64,000 bases of DNA. Origin: Neorhizobium sp. JUb45 (GTDB lineage: Bacteria > Pseudomonadota > Alphaproteobacteria > Rhizobiales > Rhizobiaceae). Position numbers and translations under genes: made by a program. Below the pieces are notes generated by a model. The model did not search any database. It worked only from the letters and a program-made list of their open reading frames with translations, and was not told where the DNA came from. The stretch covers positions 1-64,000 of the forward strand of contig NZ_SLYW01000011.1 of the NCBI RefSeq assembly GCF_004343585.1. The letters run 5' to 3'. Shown piece after piece: positions 18,100-27,105 of the stretch; within the stretch, counting starts at the first letter, position 1; every line of letters begins with the position of its first letter.

Positions 18100-18293
18100 T
18101 GCAGATCATGATCAAGGACATCAGGGGCCTCCACCACATCACCTCCATGTCTTCCGACGCTCGGAAAAACAACAGCTTCTTCACCGAAGCGTTGGGGTTG
18201 CGCCACGTCAAGCAGACGATGAATTTCAACGATCCCAACGTCCTTCCCCTTCATTACGGCAATGAAACCGGCCTGACGCCGCTCGCGGCCTGA
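18100..18293 (+). pseudogene. Truncated ring-cleaving dioxygenase (glyoxalase fold), N-terminal fragment
   Basis: A 64-codon frame whose first 55 residues (IRGLHHITSMSSDARKNN, LGLRHVKQTMNFNDP, LHYGNETG) match the first half-module of MhqO/LinE-type extradiol dioxygenases of about 310 residues, including the metal-ligand HHI. After GNETG the match ends and a stop follows nine codons later. About 250 residues are missing, most likely by deletion. The promoter-proximal motif and the start remain, so transcription into the downstream hydrolase gene may persist. Confidence 0.7.
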
Positions 18294-18398
18294 CGCGGTC
18301 CAATATCACTTTCAGACAAGGCGGCACCCTAACGTTCAAGACTTGCCGCCTTCCCTGCCCCATTCCCGAACCAATCCAATTCAAAAGGAAAATTCCAG

Positions 18399-19091
<693 letters not shown>

Positions 19092-19155
19092 GGCCCGATA
19101 GGCCGCTCCGATGCCCCCAATGTCGGAGCGGCCCCCGTTCATCGAGGAGGTTTCC

Positions 19156-19446
19156 ATGAAAATCTATCTTCTGTCTCTCGGCGCCGGTCTTCTGGTCGGT
19201 ATTGTCTATAGCCTTTTGAACGTTCGCTCACCGGCACCGCCGGTCATCGCTCTGGTCGGTCTGCTCGGTATCCTTGTCGGTGAACAGATCATCCCGCTGG
19301 CAAAAACGCTCTGGAGCAAGGAGCCGGCAGCGATGTCATGGCTGCACCAGATCAAGCCGCACATGTTCGGCCATATGCCGAAGGGTAGTGCCAAGCCGGT
19401 CGATATCGCCACCAGTGATCAGAGCCAGACAGGGGAGCGTGGCTGA
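19156..19446 (+). CDS. XapX domain small membrane protein
   Basis: 96 residues from ATG 19156, preceded by GAGGAGGTTTCC. Two hydrophobic segments (IYLLSLGAGLLVGIVYSLLN and PPVIALVGLLGILVGEQIIP) with the VRSPAPP linker define the XapX/DUF1427 family. A polar tail of 40 residues follows. The function is unknown. Its stop overlaps the next start (ATGA-type), so it is coupled to the amidohydrolase. Confidence 0.85.
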   Translation: MKIYLLSLGAGLLVGIVYSLLNVRSPAPPVIALVGLLGILVGEQIIPLAKTLWSKEPAAMSWLHQIKPHMFGHMPKGSAKPVDIATSDQSQTGERG

Positions 19447-21428
19447 TGACGACGCGACGTACCTTTCTCGGCGGGGCGTCCAGCCTCGCATTCTCCAATC
19501 TCTTTTCGCCGGCCAATGCCGCCGATCCCGTTCAGACCGGAGCCGCCACCATGCACGCCGATCTCATTCTTCATCATGGCCTGATCACCACGCTTGATCG
19601 CACCAATCCGAATGCCAGCGCCGTCGCCATCAAGGATGGAAAATTCCTCGCAGTCGGCACGGATACCGAAGTCATGGCCCATGCCGGCCCGGACACGAAA
19701 ATCGTCGATCTCAAGGGCAAGCGTGTGCTGCCCGGCCTGATCGACAACCACACCCACGTGGTGCGCGGCGGCCTCAACTACAATATGGAACTGCGCTGGG
19801 ATGGTGTTCGTTCTCTGGCCGATGCGATGGACATGCTCAAGCGCCAGGTGGCGATCACGCCCGCGCCGCAATGGGTTCGCGTCGTCGGCGGTTTTACCGA
19901 GCACCAGTTTGCCGAGAAGCGTCTGCCGACCATCGAGGAGATCAATGCGGTCGCGCCCGACACGCCGGTCTTCCTCCTGCATCTTTATGATCGTGCGCTG
20001 CTGAATGGCGCAGCCGTTCGCGCCGTCGGTTACACCCGCGACACGCCGAACCCGCCGGGCGGCGAGATCACCCGCGATGCCAACGGCAATCCGACAGGCA
20101 TGCTGCTCGCCAAGCCGAATGCCGGCATCCTTTACTCGACACTTTCGAAGGGCCCGAAACTGCCTTTCGACTACCAGGTCAATTCCACCCGTCATTTCAT
20201 GCGCGAGCTGAACCGGCTGGGCATTACCGGTGTCATCGATGCCGGCGGCGGCAATCAGAACTACCCCGACGACTACCAGGTCATTCAGAAACTGTCGGAC
20301 GAGAACCAGCTCACCGTGCGGCTTGCCTACAATCTCTTCACCCAGAAGCCGAAGGAAGAGAAGCAGGACTTTCTCGACTGGACGTCGTCGGTCAAATACA
20401 AGCAGGGCAACGACTATTTCCGCCACAACGGCGCCGGTGAGATGCTCGTCTTTTCCGCCGCCGATTTCGAGGATTTTCGCCAGCCGCGCCCGGAAATGGC
20501 GCCGGAAATGGAAGGCGAGCTCGAGGAGGTCGTCCGCGTTCTGGCCGAGAACCGCTGGCCGTGGCGCATGCATGCGACCTATGACGAGACCATCTCGCGC
20601 TCGCTCGACGTTTTCGAGAAGGTCAACAAGGATATTCCGCTTGAAGGCCTCAACTGGTTCTTCGACCACGCAGAAACCATCTCGGAACGCTCGATCGACC
20701 GCATCGCCGCACTCGGCGGCGGCATCGCCACCCAGCACCGCATGGCCTATCAGGGCGAGTATTTCGTTGAGCGCTACGGCCATGGCGTTGCCGAAGCCAC
20801 GCCGCCGATCAAGCGTATGCTCGACAAAGGCGTCAACGTGTCGGCCGGCACCGATGCCACCCGCGTCGCCTCCTACAACCCGTGGGTGTCTCTGTCATGG
20901 ATGGTGACCGGCAAGACGGTGGGCGGCATGCAGCTTTATCCCCGCGCCAATTGCCTCGATCGTGAAACCGCACTTCGCATGTGGACCGAAAAGGTCACCT
21001 GGTTCTCCAACGAGGAAGGCAAGAAGGGCCGGATAGAAAAGGGCCAGTTCGCCGATCTTGTCGTGCCGGACAAGGATTTCTTTGCCTGCGCCGAGGACGA
21101 AATCTCGTTCCTGACCTCGGACCTGACCATGGTTGGCGGCAAGATCGTCTACGGTGCCGGCGATTTTTCGGCTCTCGATGAAAGCAACATTCCGCCGGCC
21201 ATGCCCGATTGGTCGCCGGTGCGCAAGTTCGGCGGTTATGCCGCGTGGGGAGAGCCGGAAGGTGCGGGCGCACGCTCGTTACGCCGTACGGCCATTTCCA
21301 CATGCGGCTGCGCCAGCGATTGCGGCGTCCATGGCCATGATCACGCCGGCGCCTGGACATCGAAACTGCCGATCGCGGACCTGAAAGGCTTTTTCGGCGC
21401 GCTTGGCTGCTCCTGCTGGGCCGTGTGA
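19446..21428 (+). CDS. Tat-exported amidohydrolase (YtcJ-like) with Cys/His-rich tail
   Basis: 660 residues. MTTRRTFLGGASSLAFSNLF is a twin-arginine signal. An amidohydrolase-3 body follows, with the metal pair DNHTHV near residue 100, FDHAE near 406 and SAGTDATR near 466. Homologues hydrolyse formamides, hydantoins or related bonds, but the substrate here is unknown. The last 41 residues form an unusual tail with CGCASDC, HGHDH and GCSC (C620, C622, C626, H629, H631, H633, C655, C657), suggestive of an added metal site. Placement after an isochorismatase-type hydrolase suggests a shared degradative route. Confidence 0.88.
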   Translation: MTTRRTFLGGASSLAFSNLFSPANAADPVQTGAATMHADLILHHGLITTLDRTNPNASAVAIKDGKFLAVGTDTEVMAHAGPDTKIVDLKGKRVLPGLIDNHTHVVRGGLNYNMELRWDGVRSLADAMDMLKRQVAITPAPQWVRVVGGFTEHQFAEKRLPTIEEINAVAPDTPVFLLHLYDRALLNGAAVRAVGYTRDTPNPPGGEITRDANGNPTGMLLAKPNAGILYSTLSKGPKLPFDYQVNSTRHFMRELNRLGITGVIDAGGGNQNYPDDYQVIQKLSDENQLTVRLAYNLFTQKPKEEKQDFLDWTSSVKYKQGNDYFRHNGAGEMLVFSAADFEDFRQPRPEMAPEMEGELEEVVRVLAENRWPWRMHATYDETISRSLDVFEKVNKDIPLEGLNWFFDHAETISERSIDRIAALGGGIATQHRMAYQGEYFVERYGHGVAEATPPIKRMLDKGVNVSAGTDATRVASYNPWVSLSWMVTGKTVGGMQLYPRANCLDRETALRMWTEKVTWFSNEEGKKGRIEKGQFADLVVPDKDFFACAEDEISFLTSDLTMVGGKIVYGAGDFSALDESNIPPAMPDWSPVRKFGGYAAWGEPEGAGARSLRRTAISTCGCASDCGVHGHDHAGAWTSKLPIADLKGFFGALGCSCWAV

Positions 21429-21446
21429 GGCATCCCACCACGCTTT

Positions 21447-21478
21447 GTATTGCGGGCGATAATCGCCGCCCGCAATAC
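21447..21478 (+). terminator. 12-bp stem-loop after the amidohydrolase gene
   Basis: Arms GTATTGCGGGCG and CGCCCGCAATAC are perfectly complementary around an 8-nt loop, 18 bases after the stop codon. A strong U tract is lacking, so it may act as a weak terminator or a 3'-end stabiliser. Confidence 0.55.
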
Positions 21479-21497
21479 CTCAATAATTTCGATTATC

Positions 21498-21526
21498 GCA
21501 ATTAAATAGAAATGATTGGTGCAATT
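21498..21526 (+). promoter_or_regulatory. Direct repeat GCAATT-N17-GCAATT, copy 2
   Basis: GCAATT at 21498-21503 and 21521-21526, 23 bp apart, ending 87 bp before the DoxX gene. The second unit sits in ATTGGTGCAAT, a small inverted repeat. Confidence 0.6.
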
Positions 21527-21613
21527 GTTGGCGGCAATCTTTCCGGTCAATATCGCTCCATCAGACCACAACGGCGCCGCTCGGTTCGACCGGCCAGATC
21601 TAGAGGTGCAGAC

Positions 21614-22057
21614 ATGACCACCCGTTCTCAATCCCAAACTCGCCGGAGCGCTTTGCTGAAAAGTATCGTCACCGCGCCGGCGACCCGTACTGTTGCGCTT
21701 CTGGCCCTTTGCTCAGCCTATATCCAGGGCCCGCTGACAAAGATTGCCGACTTCAATGGCGCGATCGCCGAGATGGAGCATTTCGGTCTTCATCCGGCCG
21801 GACTCTTTGCAGTTGCCGTCATCGCCTTCGAACTGACGGCTTCCGCCATGGTGGTGTCCGGCTTCCTTCGTTGGGCCGCAGCTCTCTCGCTTGCGGGCTT
21901 TACGCTCATGGCCACATTCATCGCGCTCCGCTTTTGGGAAATGGCGCCAGGCATGGACCGCATGATGGCGACCAATGCCTTCTTCGAACATCTCGGCCTC
22001 GCAGGTGCGTTCGTCTTCGTCGCTGCTGTCGATCTTGCCAAGGGAGCAGCCAAATGA
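21614..22057 (+). CDS. DoxX family membrane protein
   Basis: 147 residues from ATG 21614, with AGAGGTG upstream. Four hydrophobic segments (including LLALCSAYIQGPLTKIADF, LFAVAVIAFELTASAMVV and a C-terminal LAGAFVFVAAVDLA) and the motif LTKIADFNGAIAEM are typical of DoxX-type quinone-associated membrane proteins. It is coupled to the exporter by an ATGA overlap. Several DoxX proteins are induced by quinones or thiol-reactive compounds, which fits the neighbouring dioxygenase fragment. Confidence 0.85.
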   Translation: MTTRSQSQTRRSALLKSIVTAPATRTVALLALCSAYIQGPLTKIADFNGAIAEMEHFGLHPAGLFAVAVIAFELTASAMVVSGFLRWAAALSLAGFTLMATFIALRFWEMAPGMDRMMATNAFFEHLGLAGAFVFVAAVDLAKGAAK

Positions 22058-23652
22058 GCCCCACGAAAACATCCGGGGGCACTTTCGCACCCCTTGCACA
22101 GCCCGTCTTCGCCGTCCTCTGGATCGCCACCGTTCTAGGGAATACCGGCAGCTTCATGCGCGACGTCGCGAGCTCCTGGTTGATGACGGATCTTTCCGCC
22201 TCTCCCGCCGCTGTTGCCATGGTTCAGGCCGCCGGCACCCTGCCGATCTTCCTTCTCGCCATTCCGGCCGGCGTGCTCACCGACATTCTGGATCGTCGCA
22301 AGTTTCTGATTGCAGTCCAGTTTCTGCTCGCCTCCGTCAGCATCTCGTTGATGGTCCTTTCCCAGACAGGAATGCTCTCCGTCAGCGCGTTGATCGGGCT
22401 TACCTTCCTCGGCGGCATCGGCGCAGCCTTGATGGGGCCGACCTGGCAGGCGATCGTGCCTGAACTGGTCAAGCGCGAGGATGTGAAAAGCGCCGTCGCT
22501 CTCAACTCGCTTGGCATCAATATCGCTCGGTCGATCGGACCGGCCGCTGGCGGCCTGCTGCTCGCCGCCTTCGGGGCGGGCATAACCTACGGCGCCGATG
22601 TCGCGAGCTATATCGTCGTCATCGCGGCTCTCGTCTGGTGGCCGCGCGCCAAGAATGCCAATGATGCCCTGCAGGAGAATTTCTTCGGCGCATTTCGGGC
22701 CGGCCTTCGCTACACCCGCGCCAGCAAGCCGCTGCATGTCGTGTTGCTGCGGGCTGCGATCTTCTTCGCGTTCGCCAGCGCGGTCTGGGCACTGCTTCCG
22801 CTCGTTGCCCGTCAGTTGCTCGGCGGAGATGCCAGCTTCTACGGCATCCTGCTGGGTGCCGTGGGTGCCGGTGCGATCGGTGGTGCGCTGATCATGCCAA
22901 AGCTGCGTGAACGCCTGAGTGCCGATGGTCTGCTTCTCGGCGCCGCACTGATCACCGCTATTGTCATGGGCATTCTGTCCCTTGCACCGCCGAAGGCCGT
23001 TGCCATCATCGCCCTTCTGTTCCTTGGTGCAGCATGGATCACTGCGCTGACAACGCTCAATGGCGCGGCGCAATCCATCCTGCCCAATTGGGTGCGTGGC
23101 CGCGGCCTCGCCGTTTACCTCACCGTATTCAACGGCGCCATGACGGCCGGCAGTCTGGGATGGGGTGCCATCGGCGAGGCTGTCGGCATACAGGGTACGC
23201 TTTTGATCGGAGCCGCAGGCCTTCTTGTTGCAGGCTTCATCATGCACCGCATCAAGCTTCCTGCCGGCGATGCGGACATGGTTCCTTCCAACCATTGGCC
23301 CGAGCCGCTTGTTGCCGAACCCGTTGCCCACGATCGCGGACCAGTTCTCATCCTGATCGAATACCATGTCGAAAAGCATAACCGTCGTGCCTTCCTGCAT
23401 GCGCTCGATCGACTTTCCCAGGAACGCCGCCGTGACGGTGCCTATGGCTGGGGTGTGACCGAAGATTCAGGCGACCCGGAGAAGATGGTCGAATGGTTCA
23501 TGGTTGAATCCTGGGCCGAGCATCTACGCCAGCACAAGCGCGTCTCCAATGCCGATGCGGATCTGCAGGGAAAGGTGCTCGCCTATCACTCCGGCCCGGA
23601 AAAGCCAGTGGTTCGTCACTTCCTGACGATCAACCGGCCGGGAAAAGCCTGA
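22054..23652 (+). CDS. MFS exporter (EntS/MFS_3 family) with C-terminal soluble domain
   Basis: 532 residues from ATG 22054. Residues 1 to about 405 form twelve membrane segments of the enterobactin-exporter-like MFS_3 group (SFMRDVASSWLMTDL, GPTWQAIVPELVKREDV). From about residue 420 a soluble domain of roughly 100 residues (LIEYHVEKHNRRAFLHALD, MVEWFMVESWAEHLRQHKR) resembles a ferredoxin-like dimeric alpha/beta-barrel. This fused form is known in the family. The role is presumably efflux of a small toxic compound; the tail may dimerise the transporter or bind the substrate. Confidence 0.88.
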   Translation: MSPTKTSGGTFAPLAQPVFAVLWIATVLGNTGSFMRDVASSWLMTDLSASPAAVAMVQAAGTLPIFLLAIPAGVLTDILDRRKFLIAVQFLLASVSISLMVLSQTGMLSVSALIGLTFLGGIGAALMGPTWQAIVPELVKREDVKSAVALNSLGINIARSIGPAAGGLLLAAFGAGITYGADVASYIVVIAALVWWPRAKNANDALQENFFGAFRAGLRYTRASKPLHVVLLRAAIFFAFASAVWALLPLVARQLLGGDASFYGILLGAVGAGAIGGALIMPKLRERLSADGLLLGAALITAIVMGILSLAPPKAVAIIALLFLGAAWITALTTLNGAAQSILPNWVRGRGLAVYLTVFNGAMTAGSLGWGAIGEAVGIQGTLLIGAAGLLVAGFIMHRIKLPAGDADMVPSNHWPEPLVAEPVAHDRGPVLILIEYHVEKHNRRAFLHALDRLSQERRRDGAYGWGVTEDSGDPEKMVEWFMVESWAEHLRQHKRVSNADADLQGKVLAYHSGPEKPVVRHFLTINRPGKA

Positions 23653-23700
23653 AAACAGAGGAGGCGGCAACCTCCGCCTCCTGCAATAATTCCATTTTCC

Positions 23701-23729
23701 GCAATTATATCGACAGCATTAATGCAATT
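23701..23729 (+). promoter_or_regulatory. Direct repeat GCAATT-N17-GCAATT, copy 3
   Basis: GCAATT at 23701-23706 and 23724-23729, again exactly 23 bp apart, ending 90 bp before the hydrolase gene. Spacing and distance to the start closely match copy 2. Confidence 0.6.
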
Positions 23730-23819
23730 GTATCCACCATTTTTTGCGGCCAGTATGCCTCCAACAAACGATATCAAGCGTCTCTTTTACGAGACGTGCA
23801 AAGTTCCAGGGAACTAAAA

Positions 23820-24800
23820 ATGAAAAACAACGATTTCCCCATCACGCGCCGCAGTACTTTGCTCTCCGGAGCTGCCATCGCCGCCAGCTTTGCAGTTCCC
23901 GCCTCGTTTACCCTCGCAGCCGAGACATCATCCACCCCGCATCCAACCAAAGGAAACAAGACAATGGCTTACGTAACCACCAGAGACGGCGTTGAAATCT
24001 TCTACAAGGACTGGGGTCCGAAGGACGCACAGCCGATCGTTTTCCATCACGGCTGGCCGCTGTCGTCCGACGACTGGGACGCACAGATGCTGTTCTTCCT
24101 CTCGAAAGGTTTTCGCGTCGTTGCCCATGACCGCCGTGGCCATGGTCGCTCGGCTCAGGTCTCCGAAGGCCACGACATGGACCATTACGCCGCCGACGCC
24201 TTTGCCGTTGTCGAGCATCTCGATCTGAAGAATGCCATCCATATCGGACACTCCACCGGCGGCGGTGAAGTGGCCCGCTATGTTGCCAAGCACGGCCAGC
24301 CTGCCGGCCGCGTTGCAAAGGCCGTCCTCGTGTCCGCCGTGCCGCCGCTGATGCTCAAGACTGCTACCAATCCGGGCGGCTTGCCGATGGAAGTGTTCGA
24401 CGGGATCCGCAAGGGGGTGGCCGAAAACCGTGCGCAGCTTTTCCTCGATTTCCCGACCGGCCCGTTCTACGGATTCAACCGCGAAGGCGCGAAGGTATAT
24501 CCCGGCGTGATCCAGAATTGGTGGCGCCAAGGCATGATGGGCAGTGCCAAGGCGCATTACGAAGGAATCAAGGCCTTTTCCGAGACCGACCAGACGGAAG
24601 ATCTCAAGGCAATCACCGTTCCCGTTCTCGTCATGCATGGTGACGACGACCAGGTGGTGCCGATCGACAATGCAGGCAGACTGTCCGTCAAACTGGTGAA
24701 GAATGGCACGTTGAAGGTCTATGCGGGCTACCCGCATGGTATGCTTACCACCCATGCCGACGTTCTGAACGCCGACCTCCTGAAGTTCATTCAGGAATAG
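23820..24800 (+). CDS. Tat-exported alpha/beta hydrolase (non-haem chloroperoxidase-like)
   Basis: 326 residues from ATG 23820 (MKNNDFPITRRSTLLSGAAI), giving a twin-arginine signal that the usual cytosolic family members lack. A normal chloroperoxidase/aryl-esterase begins at about residue 49 (MAYVTTRDGVEIFYKDWG). Catalytic residues are visible: S145 in GHSTGG, an Asp in MHGDDD (about 275) and H306 in YPHGM. It may hydrolyse esters or lactones in the periplasm. Its own promoter carries copy 3 of the direct repeat, linking it to the DoxX/MFS unit. Confidence 0.9.
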   Translation: MKNNDFPITRRSTLLSGAAIAASFAVPASFTLAAETSSTPHPTKGNKTMAYVTTRDGVEIFYKDWGPKDAQPIVFHHGWPLSSDDWDAQMLFFLSKGFRVVAHDRRGHGRSAQVSEGHDMDHYAADAFAVVEHLDLKNAIHIGHSTGGGEVARYVAKHGQPAGRVAKAVLVSAVPPLMLKTATNPGGLPMEVFDGIRKGVAENRAQLFLDFPTGPFYGFNREGAKVYPGVIQNWWRQGMMGSAKAHYEGIKAFSETDQTEDLKAITVPVLVMHGDDDQVVPIDNAGRLSVKLVKNGTLKVYAGYPHGMLTTHADVLNADLLKFIQE

Positions 24801-24808
24801 CACAGACC

Positions 24809-25408
24809 CTAGGGCATGACCGACGGTCCGTCTGAGATCGTCGGTCGTCCATAGCGATGCATCAGATGAGCGCCGAACGCGATGACGATATGCGTCAAGG
24901 CCTGCGGCTCTGTCTCAGCCGGCATGTCGAACATGTCGGCGAAGGCGGCACCCAAGCTTTCAACCACCTCGTCATCGGCCCCGCGGCAGGTACGAAGTTC
25001 GCCAACAGGCGCCTCGCCGGCATGCGCCGACAACTCGTCGAGATAACGGCGGGGAATATGAAACGCCAAGGCTTCGAATGATCCCCGGATCTCGATCGCG
25101 GCACCGGGCCTGAGGTCGATGAGACAGATCGATCTTTTCTGATAGATCCTGAACGCGGTCGCAGCACCTCCCTGATAAACATCCCGGTGTTCAACATCCA
25201 CGAGATAGAGCGTGATCAGATAGGCATCGTCCGGCGCAAACCTGACCAACCTTCGCTGGTTGGCCGGCGCAGTCGCATGGAGATATACGATGGAAATCTC
25301 CGCGTCACGAAACGGGCGAACGGCCAAAGACTTCGGGTTGCTGATCCCGAAGCAGGCTGCGATTGTTGCAGATACCGGCAGAACTTCACCCAGTTGTGTT
25401 TCGTTCAT
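24809..25408 (-). pseudogene. AraC-type regulator lacking its DNA-binding half
   Basis: 199 residues from ATG 25408. It aligns in style with the sensor half of the neighbouring AraC protein (IYQKRSICLIDLRPGAAIEIRGSFEALAFHIPRRYLDEL against the FEFMLFEMSAAAL region; HLMHRYG against HLVQWYG). It stops exactly where that protein continues into its helix-turn-helix domain. The last codons abut the convergent hydrolase gene. It is either a truncated paralogue or a stand-alone sensor domain that could form inactive heterodimers. An 8-bp inverted repeat (24818-24846) near its end may serve as a terminator. Confidence 0.65.
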
Positions 25409-25538
25409 CTTACTCAAAGGCTTTAAAGGGTGGTAACGCGTTTGACCCGAATAAAGTTTCTAACCGTCTTCATCAGCGCGATCTTGCACAATAACGATGC
25501 CGCCGACATAAACTTGAGGTCGCAATGAGAGAAACCAC

Positions 25539-26453
25539 GTGATCCCAGCGTCCCCCACTCGTGACCAACACAAGACGGAGATCAAGACCGACGGGTTTGG
25601 TTGCACTCTTAACAGGCTGTCCATCAACCAGGCTCTCAGGGCTCCCGGCATGGCCATTCTGCGCAAGGGGACCCCCGGCATCGACCTTGACCAGGTCGAG
25701 ATGGAGGGCAGCGACCGTGGGTTCGTCGTCGGCCTGTCTCTCATGGGTGGACACAGCCGACGCATTTTCCACGAGCACCATTCGACGGCTCATGCTTTCT
25801 CCGACAGCTCCATCTACATCCGGGATCTATCCTGCGACTACAAGGCCGATCTGGGTGGTCCCTTCGAATTCATGCTGTTCGAGATGTCCGCCGCCGCCCT
25901 TGCATCCTTCTCCGAGCATGCAAGCGTGCCCTCGGTTCGCTCTCTAAGCCCTCGAACCGCTGTCGAGGACAAGGTTCTCGCCAACCTCGGCCGTGCCCTG
26001 CTTCCCGCTCTCGAAAATCCTGCCTTGGCAAGCCCGCTTTATATTGAACACTTGAGCGCCGCGATCGGCACCCATCTGGTGCAGTGGTATGGCGGTCAGC
26101 CGGTGACCGTCGTCCAGCGTAGACTGAAGCTCTCACCTGCGCACGAGCGGCTGGCCAAGGAACTGCTGTCGGAAAATCTTGGCGGTGAGGTTTCTATTGC
26201 GGACGTCGCGCACGCCTGCAACCTGTCCCGCGGACATTTCACCCGCATGTTCCGCGAGACGACAGGGGTAACACCTCACCAATGGCTGATCGGCGAACGG
26301 TTAGCCCGCGCCTGCGACCTGCTGCGACGTTCCGAGTTGAACCTTGCGGAAGTGGCGATCGCTTGTGGTTTTTCAGACCAAAGCCACTTCACGCGTTTTT
26401 TTTCGAGGATCAAGGGCGTATCCCCTGGATCCTGGCGTCGAAGCTCGAGCTGA
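25539..26453 (+). CDS. AraC family transcriptional regulator
   Basis: 304 residues from GTG 25539: an N-terminal AraC-binding-like domain (residues about 20-190) and two C-terminal helix-turn-helix motifs (VSIADVAHACNLSRGHFTRM and LNLAEVAIACGFSDQSHFTR), ending FFSRIKGVSPGSWRR. It is divergent from the truncated paralogue. As the only complete specific regulator in this stretch it is the best candidate to bind the three GCAATT direct repeats at 18006, 21498 and 23701. No such repeat was found in its own upstream region. Confidence 0.92.
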   Translation: MIPASPTRDQHKTEIKTDGFGCTLNRLSINQALRAPGMAILRKGTPGIDLDQVEMEGSDRGFVVGLSLMGGHSRRIFHEHHSTAHAFSDSSIYIRDLSCDYKADLGGPFEFMLFEMSAAALASFSEHASVPSVRSLSPRTAVEDKVLANLGRALLPALENPALASPLYIEHLSAAIGTHLVQWYGGQPVTVVQRRLKLSPAHERLAKELLSENLGGEVSIADVAHACNLSRGHFTRMFRETTGVTPHQWLIGERLARACDLLRRSELNLAEVAIACGFSDQSHFTRFFSRIKGVSPGSWRRSSS

Positions 26454-26856
26454 GTTTTGACCCTAGAGTATCCGTTTTGCAGCTTCCGGTGTGGACGATG
26501 TGCAGCCGACAGCGGGTTCATCCCAGTCTCTGATTACGTCTTTTTGCCGTATCGAGCCTGAGAGCAAACGTCCTTAGTGAAATCGCCTCCTGCGTGCGAA
26601 TTCCAGACTGAGAGGATGGCTTTGTCTCCATGCTTGCCAACCGGCTTTCACGAGAAGACTGATCCTGATCGATCTCAGCGGTCTTGCTGTCCCGCAGTTC
26701 CAGTATCATGCTTACCAGGCCCATACGCATTACCATCCTGTTCTTGGGTTCAGGAAACATATCACCGCAATTGCCTAAGCAAAACCTCCGAAAACGCAAA
26801 TCTTCTTTCGACGCCCATTACGATTTTCGATCTGCCTGCTGGATTTCCGCCCACCT
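26454..26856. other. Intergenic region, no firm gene
   Basis: About 400 bp between convergent genes. A 93-codon minus-strand frame (26518-26799) exists but has no recognised features or clear ribosome binding site. Nothing else stands out. Confidence 0.4.
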
Positions 26857-27024
26857 TTACCGGCGATCATTGTCGACGCGAGGCTGGCACCGTTTCATGA
26901 TCTTGTCGATCGAAGCCTTATCCGAACCGAACCGTTTCAAAAGGTCGGAGGCCTGGGAAAGATTGAGCGTGTAGGCCTGCTGAAGCGCTTCCAGGCTGTA
27001 ACGGGGTCGGGTGATCTGTTTCAT
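26857..27024 (-). CDS. Small hypothetical protein (55 aa)
   Basis: From ATG 27024 (MKQITRPRYSLEALQQAYTL), preceded by AAAAGGAGATGCGACA, a strong ribosome binding site. The protein is basic and probably helical (NLSQASDLLKRFGSDKASID), with no membrane segment. It resembles small proteins of unknown function that I associate with Rhizobiaceae, but I cannot name a family. It lies downstream of, and on the same strand as, the hybrid kinase. Confidence 0.65.
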   Translation of the reverse strand: MKQITRPRYSLEALQQAYTLNLSQASDLLKRFGSDKASIDKIMKRCQPRVDNDRR

Positions 27025-27105
27025 TGTCGCATCTCCTTTTCTGGACAATGCGACGGCCTCTCAGATGTTCCGACAATCAATCGGCCATCGATGCCACAGA
27101 GGCCT

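Noticed and set aside
26518..26799. 93-codon minus-strand frame downstream of the AraC gene
   Set aside because: No recognisable motif and low-complexity polar composition; kept as possible but not supported.
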